Assembly: GCA_021779335.1 (NCBI GenBank)
Contig: JAJYAW010000200.1
Coordinates: 1 to 5,956 of the forward strand
DNA length: 5,956 nt
Direction: 5' to 3'
Source: Myxococcales bacterium
GTDB lineage: Bacteria > Myxococcota > Myxococcia > Myxococcales > Anaeromyxobacteraceae
The position numbers and the translations under genes are program-made. Below the pieces are notes generated by a model. The model was given only the letters and a program-made list of their open reading frames with translations, was not told the DNA's origin and searched no databases. Below, in pieces: positions 1 to 5,956 of this stretch (the first letter of the stretch is position 1; the number at the start of each line of letters is the position of its first letter).

Positions 1-171
1 GTTGCCCCCGCCGGCCAGCACCACGAAGCGGGCCGCGGGCCCGGCCAGCGCCGTGGCCGCCTCGGCGACCGCGGCGCCGGCGCGGCTCATGAGCTCCCGC
101 GAGGGGATCCCCAGCCCCTCGACGGCGGCCCGGTCGATGGCCCGCATCTCGGCGGCGCCCACCAGCCTCAT
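1..171 (-). CDS. nnrE: NAD(P)H-hydrate epimerase, N-terminal fragment (YjeF N-terminal domain)
   Basis: Only the first 57 codons are inside the window; the gene runs off the left edge with no stop. The family epimerises the damaged R form of NAD(P)HX so that the ADP- or ATP-dependent dehydratase can restore NAD(P)H; in many bacteria both activities are on one protein of about 500 residues. What is visible fits the YjeF_N start: AEMRAIDR at residues 8-15, GIPSRELMSRAG at 21-32, and VVLAGGGN at 50-57, the beginning of the conserved GxGNNGGDG nucleotide-binding loop that is cut by the window edge. The ATG overlaps the acpS stop as ATGA, and GGAGGG sits 3 nt upstream inside the acpS 3' end, which supports this start and translational coupling. 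Whether the dehydratase domain (nnrD) follows in the same protein cannot be seen. Confidence 0.85.
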   Translation of the reverse strand, partial: MRLVGAAEMRAIDRAAVEGLGIPSRELMSRAGAAVAEAATALAGPAARFVVLAGGGN

Positions 172-551
172 GCGCCCTCCAGCACCACCGTGGCAGCGGC
201 CACGCCGCCGTCGTGGGTGAGCGTGAGGTGCACCCGGCTCACGCCGCGCACCTCGGCGGCCTGCGCGGCCGCGCCGTGGAGCGCCAGGGCGGGGGCGGAG
301 GCGGGCGGGCGGAGCACCTCGAAGTCGAGCCAGCGCGCGCCGGGCACCACCGAGAGCGCCTTGTAGCCGGCCTCCTTGGCGGCGAAGCGGGCGGCGTACC
401 CGGCCGCGCGATCCCGCCGGCCCTCGCAGGCGGCCCGCTCGCCCGGCGTGAAGACGCGCGCCAGGAAGCGCTCGGCCAGGCGCGGCGGTCCGTCCAGGAT
501 GCGGGCGATGCGCCCGACCTCCACCAGGTCCATGCCGAGCCCCAGGATCAC
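168..551 (-). CDS. acpS: Holo-[acyl-carrier-protein] synthase (4'-phosphopantetheinyl transferase)
   Basis: AcpS moves the 4'-phosphopantetheine arm from coenzyme A to a serine of apo-ACP, activating it for fatty acid synthesis. The product is 127 aa, the normal length (about 120-130). It opens with GLGMDLVEVGRI (residues 4-15), including the metal-binding Asp8. RFAAKEAGYKAL (residues 55-66) carries the second acidic ligand, Glu60. The C-terminal strand LTLTHDGGVAAATVV (109-123) matches the family's S/T-H motif. The start is GTG at 551-549, overlapping the pdxJ stop as GTGA; it places Asp8 exactly where the family has it. One oddity: after KA(L/F) most relatives have GTG, while here the sequence is SVVPG. 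The same reading frame stays open far upstream across the other genes, but that is a high-GC artefact. Adjacency to pdxJ is a common bacterial arrangement. Identification is secure. Confidence 0.95.
   Translation of the reverse strand: MILGLGMDLVEVGRIARILDGPPRLAERFLARVFTPGERAACEGRRDRAAGYAARFAAKEAGYKALSVVPGARWLDFEVLRPPASAPALALHGAAAQAAEVRGVSRVHLTLTHDGGVAAATVVLEGA
175..180 (-). promoter_or_regulatory. Shine-Dalgarno of the nnrE gene inside the acpS 3' end
   Basis: On the minus strand GGAGGG lies 3 nt before the ATG at 171-169 (4 nt if the core is taken as GGAGG), within the last codons of acpS. It is the best ribosome-binding match at any of the gene junctions here and fixes the nnrE start at the ATGA overlap. 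Confidence 0.6.
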
Positions 552-1276
552 GGCCGCGCCTGGCGCAGCAGCGCCTTCATCTCGCGGACGGCCCGCTCCA
601 TGCCGACCAGCACCGCGTGGGCCACGATGGCGTGGCCGATGTTGAGCTCCTCGACCTCGACGATGGCGGCCACCGGCAGCACGTTCTGGTAGTTGAGGCC
701 GTGGCCGGCCGCCACCTTGAGGCCGAGCTTGGCGGCCGCCTTGCACGCGTCGAGGAGGCGGCCGAGCTCCCGCCGCCGGTCGGGGGCCAGCCGGGCGTCG
801 CAGTAGCGGCCGGTGTGCAGCTCCACCGCCTGGGCCTCGGCCCGGTGGGCTGCCTTCACCTGGTCCAGGTCGGGGTCGATGAAGAGCGACACCTCGATCT
901 CGGCGTCGCGCAGGGTCTTGACCGCCTTGCGGACCGCCTCGCGCCCGCTCACCACGTCCAGGCCGCCCTCGGTGGTCAGCTCCTCGCGCCGCTCCGGCAC
1001 GAGCGTGACCATGTCCGGCTTCACCTCGAAGGCGATGCGCAGCATCTCCTGCGCCACCGCCATCTCCAGGTTGAGCCGGGTGGTGACCGTCCGGCGCAGC
1101 ACCTGCAGGTCGCGGTCCTGGATGTGGCGGCGGTCCTCCCGCAGGTGGATGGTGATCTGGTCGGCGCCGGCCAGCTCCGCCATGACGGCGGCGGCGACCG
1201 GATCGGGGTAGACGGCGCGGCGCACCTGGCGCAGCGTGGCGACGTGGTCGACGTTGACTCCCAGGCGTGCGGGCAT
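548..1276 (-). CDS. pdxJ: Pyridoxine 5'-phosphate synthase
   Basis: PdxJ closes the pyridine ring of vitamin B6 in the DXP-dependent pathway, condensing 3-amino-2-oxopropyl phosphate with 1-deoxy-D-xylulose 5-phosphate to pyridoxine 5'-phosphate in the cytosol. The 242-aa product is full length for this TIM-barrel family. Visible signatures are LGVNVDHVATLR (5-16), HLREDRRHIQDRD (44-56), NLEMA (69-73), GHGLNY (191-196) and LNIGHAIVAHAV (211-222). The catalytic residues known in E. coli (His45, Glu72, His193) correspond to His44, Glu71 and His192, and the phosphate-binding C-terminal GHA loop is present, so the enzyme should be active. The ATG at 1276 lies 9 bp after the glmM stop. No good Shine-Dalgarno precedes it, so translation probably depends on ribosomes finishing glmM. 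Its TGA is embedded in the acpS GTG start. Confidence 0.97.
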   Translation of the reverse strand: MPARLGVNVDHVATLRQVRRAVYPDPVAAAVMAELAGADQITIHLREDRRHIQDRDLQVLRRTVTTRLNLEMAVAQEMLRIAFEVKPDMVTLVPERREELTTEGGLDVVSGREAVRKAVKTLRDAEIEVSLFIDPDLDQVKAAHRAEAQAVELHTGRYCDARLAPDRRRELGRLLDACKAAAKLGLKVAAGHGLNYQNVLPVAAIVEVEELNIGHAIVAHAVLVGMERAVREMKALLRQARP

Positions 1277-1285
1277 GGCGCCAGT

Positions 1286-2743
1286 CTACCCGATCGCCTT
1301 GCGGATCTCGGCGGCGATGGCCTCGGCGTGGCCCTGGACGGCCCGGGCCTCCGGCCCCTCCACCAGCACCCGCAGCTTGTTCTCCGTGCCCGAGGCGCGC
1401 ACCAGCACCCGCCCCTCCTTGCCGAGCGACCGCTCCACCGCCGCGACGGCCCTGGCCACCGCCGGCAGCTCGGCGACCGAGCGCTTCTCCCGCACCGGCA
1501 CGTTGATGAGCACCTGCGGCATGGGCGTGAAGCAGGTGGCCAGCTCGGAGAGCGGCCTCCCCTCGCGCACCATGACCGCCAGCACGTTGAGCGCGGCCGC
1601 CACGCCGTCGCCGGTGGTGACGTGGTCCAGGAAGATGAGGTGCCCCGACTGCTCGCCGCCGAAGGTGAAGCCGTGGGTCCGCATGGCGTCCACCACGGCG
1701 CGATCGCCCACCGCGGTCCGCAGCACCTTGCCCCCCACCGGCCGGAGCGACCGCTCCAGCCCCAGGTTCGACATGACCGTGGCCACCAGGGTCTTGCCGG
1801 GCAGCTCGCCGCGCGCCAGCAGGGCGCGTCCCACCACCGCCATGATGGCGTCGCCGTCCACGATGCGGCCGCGCTCGTCGGCCAGGATGACGCGATCGGC
1901 GTCGCCGTCGAGGGCCATGCCGAGGTGGGCCTTGTGGCGCAGGATGGCCTTGGCCATCCCCTCCGGGTGGACCGCCCCGCAGCCGTGGTTGATGTTCATC
2001 CCGTCCGGCTTGACGTTGAGGGCCACCACCTTGGCGCCCAGCTCCTCCAGCACCGCCGGCGCCACGTGGTAGGCGGCGCCGTGCCCGCAGTCCACCACCA
2101 CCGTGACGCCGTCCAGCGTCAGCTCCCGGGGGAAGAGCGACTTCAGGAAGACCACGTAGCGGCCGATGGCGTCGTCCACCCGCTTGGCCTTGCCGATGCG
2201 GGTGGCGGTGGGGCGCAGCGCCAGGAACTCGTCGGCGCCCTGCCCGCCGGCGTGGCCGTCCAGCACCAGCCGCTCGATGCGGAGCTCGGTCTCGTCGGGC
2301 AGCTTGAAGCCGTCGCGCGCGAAGAACTTGATGCCGTTGTCCTGGTACGGGTTGTGGCTGGCGCTGATGACGACGCCGGCGTCGGCGCGCATCGAGTGGG
2401 TCAGGAACGCGATCCCCGGCGTGGGGAGCGGCCCGGTCAGCATGACGTCCACCCCCATGGAGCAGATGCCCGAGGCGATGGCCTGCTCCAGCATGTAGCC
2501 GGAGAGGCGGGTGTCCTTGCCGATGACGATGCGGTGCCGGTGCGGGCCGGCGCGCATGACGTAGGCCAGGGCCCGGCCGAGCTGGAGCGCCATCTCGGCG
2601 GTCATGGGGTGGACGTTGGCCACGCCGCGCACGCCGTCGGTCCCGAAGAGGCGGCGCGGGGCGTCCGCCGTGCTGGGGGGCTTGACGGGCCTGGTGGTCG
2701 AGGCTGGCGCTGCGGGCGTGGTCTTCTTCGGGCGGGCGGCCAT
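1286..2743 (-). CDS. glmM: Phosphoglucosamine mutase with N-terminal extension
   Basis: GlmM interconverts glucosamine-6-phosphate and glucosamine-1-phosphate, the step that feeds UDP-GlcNAc for peptidoglycan and lipopolysaccharide. The product is 485 aa against about 445-450 for typical GlmM. The four active-site loops are present: LFGTDGVRG (32-40); ISASHNP (126-132) with the phosphorylated serine at 129; the metal loop DGDADR (279-284); and the sugar loop GGEQSGH (362-368). The phosphate-binding loop is RASGTENKLRV (449-459), with Asn where most relatives have Pro (SGTEP). The surplus length is mostly 31 residues before LFGTDG, rich in Pro, Ala, Thr, Lys and Arg, with no internal ATG, GTG or TTG that could give a shorter protein. 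The start codon lies at the centre of a 16-bp palindrome and lacks a Shine-Dalgarno. The gene is 12 bp after folP, as in the classic ftsH-folP-glmM cluster. It could in principle be a phosphomannomutase-like paralogue, but motifs and context favour GlmM. Confidence 0.95.
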   Translation of the reverse strand: MAARPKKTTPAAPASTTRPVKPPSTADAPRRLFGTDGVRGVANVHPMTAEMALQLGRALAYVMRAGPHRHRIVIGKDTRLSGYMLEQAIASGICSMGVDVMLTGPLPTPGIAFLTHSMRADAGVVISASHNPYQDNGIKFFARDGFKLPDETELRIERLVLDGHAGGQGADEFLALRPTATRIGKAKRVDDAIGRYVVFLKSLFPRELTLDGVTVVVDCGHGAAYHVAPAVLEELGAKVVALNVKPDGMNINHGCGAVHPEGMAKAILRHKAHLGMALDGDADRVILADERGRIVDGDAIMAVVGRALLARGELPGKTLVATVMSNLGLERSLRPVGGKVLRTAVGDRAVVDAMRTHGFTFGGEQSGHLIFLDHVTTGDGVAAALNVLAVMVREGRPLSELATCFTPMPQVLINVPVREKRSVAELPAVARAVAAVERSLGKEGRVLVRASGTENKLRVLVEGPEARAVQGHAEAIAAEIRKAIG

Positions 2744-2750
2744 GGCCGCC
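2735..2750 (-). repeat. 16-bp perfect palindrome centred on the glmM start codon
   Basis: GGCGGCCATGGCCGCC reads identically on both strands. In the mRNA it could fold as a 6-bp GC stem with a CAUG loop that presents the glmM initiation codon. The left arm lies mainly in the folP-glmM gap and the right arm is codons 2-3 of glmM. Palindromes of this kind arise easily in 70+% GC DNA, so a functional role is only a possibility. Confidence 0.5.
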
Positions 2751-2755
2751 GCAAT

Positions 2756-3598
2756 CTACCGCAGGATGGCCGCCTGGCGCAGCGCCGCCGCCACCTGGGC
2801 CGCCTGTCGCGCCGCCGCCACGTCGTGGACCCGCACCAGCTCGACGCCGGCCAGCACGCAGGCCGTCACGGCCGCCAGCGTGCCGGGGAGCCGGTCCTCG
2901 ACCGGCGCCCCGGTCAGGTGGCCGATGAACCGCTTGCGCGACGGCCCCACCAGGAGGGGCCGCCCCAGGGCGCGCAGCTCCCCCACCCGCGCCAGCAGCT
3001 CGACGCTCTGCCCCGGCGTCTTGGCGAAGCCGAGCCCCGGATCGAGGATGATGCGCTCCTCCGCGACGCCGGCCGCCACGGCCCGCGCCAGGGCCTGGCG
3101 GAGCTCGGCCGCGACCTCGGCCAGGAGGTCCCGGTAGACGGCCAGGTCCTGCATCGTCGCCGGCGTGCCGCGCGTGTGCATCAGGACCACCGGCGCGCCG
3201 GCGTCCGCCACGACCCGGGCCAGCGCCGGGTCCGCCAGGCCGTGGACGTCGTTGACGAGGTCGGCGCCGGCCTCCAGCGCGGCGCGGGCCACCTCCGCCT
3301 TGCTGGTGTCGATGGAGATCGGCAGCGCGAAGCCGCGGGCGCGGAGCCGCGCCACCACCGGCACCACCCGGCGCCGCTCCTCGACCGCGTCCACCGGGGC
3401 CGCGCCGGGGCGCGTCGACTCCCCGCCCAGGTCGACGAGATCCGCCCCCTCCTCGGCCAGGCGCTCCGCCTGCGCCGCCGCCGCGTCCGGGGAGAGGAAC
3501 CGGCCGCCGTCGGAGAAGGAGTCGGGCGTGGCGTTCACCACCCCCATGACGAAGGGGCCAGGCCCCTCGAAGAGCCTGGCCCCGATGCGGAGTCGCAT
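2756..3598 (-). CDS. folP: Dihydropteroate synthase
   Basis: FolP joins p-aminobenzoate to 6-hydroxymethyl-7,8-dihydropterin pyrophosphate to make dihydropteroate in folate synthesis; it is the target of sulfonamides. The 280-aa product is normal length for this TIM barrel. Motifs in order are MGVVNATPDSFSDGG (18-32), DLGGESTRPGA (56-66), DTSK (97-100), ND (116-117), LMHTRGTP (139-146), DPGLGFAK (186-193), GPSRKRFIG (218-226) and VRVHDV (255-260). The residues known to bind substrate in E. coli (Asn22, Asp96, Asn115, Asp185, Lys221, Arg255, His257) have counterparts at Asn22, Asp97, Asn116, Asp186, Lys222, Arg256 and His258. The ATG at 3598 is the only sensible start: the ftsH TAG is in the same frame 30 bp upstream with no other start codon between. 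The Shine-Dalgarno is weak, and a strong GC hairpin lies within the first 15 codons. No resistance-type insertion is evident in the first two loops. Confidence 0.97.
   Translation of the reverse strand: MRLRIGARLFEGPGPFVMGVVNATPDSFSDGGRFLSPDAAAAQAERLAEEGADLVDLGGESTRPGAAPVDAVEERRRVVPVVARLRARGFALPISIDTSKAEVARAALEAGADLVNDVHGLADPALARVVADAGAPVVLMHTRGTPATMQDLAVYRDLLAEVAAELRQALARAVAAGVAEERIILDPGLGFAKTPGQSVELLARVGELRALGRPLLVGPSRKRFIGHLTGAPVEDRLPGTLAAVTACVLAGVELVRVHDVAAARQAAQVAAALRQAAILR
3554..3583 (-). repeat. Perfect 10-bp inverted repeat in the 5' end of folP
   Basis: The arms GGGGCCAGGC and GCCTGGCCCC are exact reverse complements separated by 10 nt. In the transcript this gives a stable GC-rich stem starting 16 nt after the first base of the folP start codon (codons 6-15). 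On the plus strand a shorter alternative, GGGGCC-A-GGCCCC at 3554-3566, competes with it. No U-tract follows, so it is not an intrinsic terminator. It may slow folP initiation or mark an mRNA stability boundary after ftsH. Confidence 0.6.
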
Positions 3599-3628
3599 GC
3601 GCTCGACCGCCCGGTGCGGGGCGAGGGG

Positions 3629-5533
<1,905 letters not shown>

Positions 5534-5542
5534 GGCTTCGGA

Positions 5543-5547
5543 CCTCT
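5543..5547 (-). promoter_or_regulatory. Shine-Dalgarno deciding the TTG start of ftsH
   Basis: AGAGG on the minus strand is separated by 9 nt from the TTG at 5533-5531. No comparable motif precedes the alternative in-frame CTG at 5551-5549, whose upstream bases are C-rich. This favours TTG as the initiation codon. Confidence 0.55.
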
Positions 5548-5574
5548 TCAGGGAGGGGTGACGGCTCGGCCCCG

Positions 5575-5583
5575 TTTATAGCA
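5575..5583 (-). promoter_or_regulatory. Possible extended -10 promoter element for ftsH and downstream genes
   Basis: The minus strand reads TGCTATAAA, close to the extended -10 consensus TGnTATAAT, in the only A/T-containing island of the 77-bp tilS-ftsH gap. It would start transcription around 5568, giving a leader of about 35 nt with the ftsH Shine-Dalgarno in it. At 17-bp spacing the -35 position reads CTGCGC, a poor match to TTGACA, so the assignment rests on the -10 alone. The rest of the gap holds a short imperfect hairpin (5595-5609) and nothing else recognisable. Confidence 0.4.
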
Positions 5584-5610
5584 GTCCCCCGCCTGGCGCG
5601 CAGCACGCCG

Positions 5611-5956
5611 TCACGGCGCGGCGCTCAGGCGCACCTCGAGCCCCTCCGGCAGCCCCTCGGCGCGCGCGCCCAGCTCGGGGATGGCCAGCACCTCCCCGTC
5701 GCTCCCGGCCAGCAGCAGCAGCCGGTCGCGCCGCGCCCGGGCCACCTTGTGGTCGATGAGCCAGGCCTTCAGGGTCTTGCTGCCGCGCCCGCGGGCCGGG
5801 CGGAAGCGGTCGCCCGGGCGGCGCGTCCGAAGCCAGACCGGCCAGCGGCCGGCCAGGTCCGGGGGCGCCACCACCTCGGCCACCAGCCCGAGCGCAGCCA
5901 CGTGATACCGCCCGGGGCCCGTCACCTCCACGGGCTGGACCGGCGCCGCGCCGCGG
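5611..5956 (-). CDS. tilS: tRNA(Ile)-lysidine synthetase, C-terminal fragment
   Basis: The last 114 residues of a protein that enters from the right edge of the window; the frame is open to base 5956, so the 5' part is missing only because of the window. TilS uses ATP and lysine to convert C34 of the tRNA(Ile) CAU anticodon to lysidine, switching decoding from AUG to AUA. The fragment matches the family's C-terminal domain: RTRRPGDRFRP (fragment residues 43-53), GSKTLKAWLID (58-68), then KVARARRDRLLLL and GEVLAIPELG, the usual K(V/I)xRxxRDxxP(L)-type region followed by a final beta strand. The catalytic N-terminal PP-loop (SGGxDS) is outside the window. The GTG at 5931 is not the true start. 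TilS directly upstream of ftsH is a widespread arrangement (for example in many Firmicutes and deltaproteobacteria). The stop is 77 bp before ftsH. Confidence 0.88.
   Translation of the reverse strand, partial: RGAAPVQPVEVTGPGRYHVAALGLVAEVVAPPDLAGRWPVWLRTRRPGDRFRPARGRGSKTLKAWLIDHKVARARRDRLLLLAGSDGEVLAIPELGARAEGLPEGLEVRLSAAP

Noticed and set aside
3610..3620. Small CCCG-GTG-CGGG stem in the ftsH-folP gap as a regulatory hairpin
   Set aside because: Only 4 bp with a 3-nt loop; such stems are ubiquitous at this base composition.
5595..5609. Hairpin just after tilS as a transcription terminator
   Set aside because: GGCGTGCTGCGCGCC can form a 6-bp stem including one G-U pair with a 3-nt loop, but no T-run follows and the stem is short; it does not meet the pattern of an intrinsic terminator.

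Overview
The window is a compact, very GC-rich stretch in which every gene lies on the minus strand. Read in the direction of transcription (high to low coordinates) the order is tilS (3' part only), ftsH, folP, glmM, pdxJ, acpS and the first 57 codons of an NAD(P)HX epimerase gene (nnrE/yjeF type). All seven belong to well-known housekeeping families. The strong G/C preference at third codon positions and the tilS-ftsH-folP-glmM-pdxJ-acpS-nnr order suggest a high-GC deltaproteobacterium/myxobacterium, with Anaeromyxobacter-like organisms the best guess. This is inferred from composition, gene order and protein style, not from a search.

Layout: 5956-5611 is the C-terminal domain of tRNA(Ile)-lysidine synthetase. 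A 77-bp gap (5610-5534) follows; it is the only non-coding stretch longer than 30 bp and holds a plausible extended -10 promoter and a Shine-Dalgarno for ftsH. ftsH (5533-3629) uses a TTG start. folP (3598-2756) follows after 30 bp, glmM (2743-1286) after 12 bp and pdxJ (1276-548) after 9 bp. acpS (551-168) and nnrE (171 to the window edge) each overlap the preceding gene by 4 bases (GTGA and ATGA). No stretch over 300 bp lacks a gene.

The genes look like one operon serving envelope and cofactor biosynthesis: membrane protein quality control (FtsH), folate (FolP), UDP-GlcNAc precursor supply (GlmM), vitamin B6 (PdxJ), acyl-carrier-protein activation (AcpS) and NAD(P)H repair (NnrE). In E. coli FtsH also controls LpxC, so an ftsH/glmM link makes functional sense.

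I found no mobile element, CRISPR, RNA gene, toxin or new defence system, and I do not think an undescribed system is present. The observations worth a second look are subtle: two strong perfect inverted repeats flanking the ftsH/folP junction, a 16-bp perfect palindrome centred on the glmM start codon, a 31-residue basic/proline-rich N-terminal extension on GlmM with no alternative start, absence of cdaA-ybbR between folP and glmM, and small motif departures in AcpS and GlmM.
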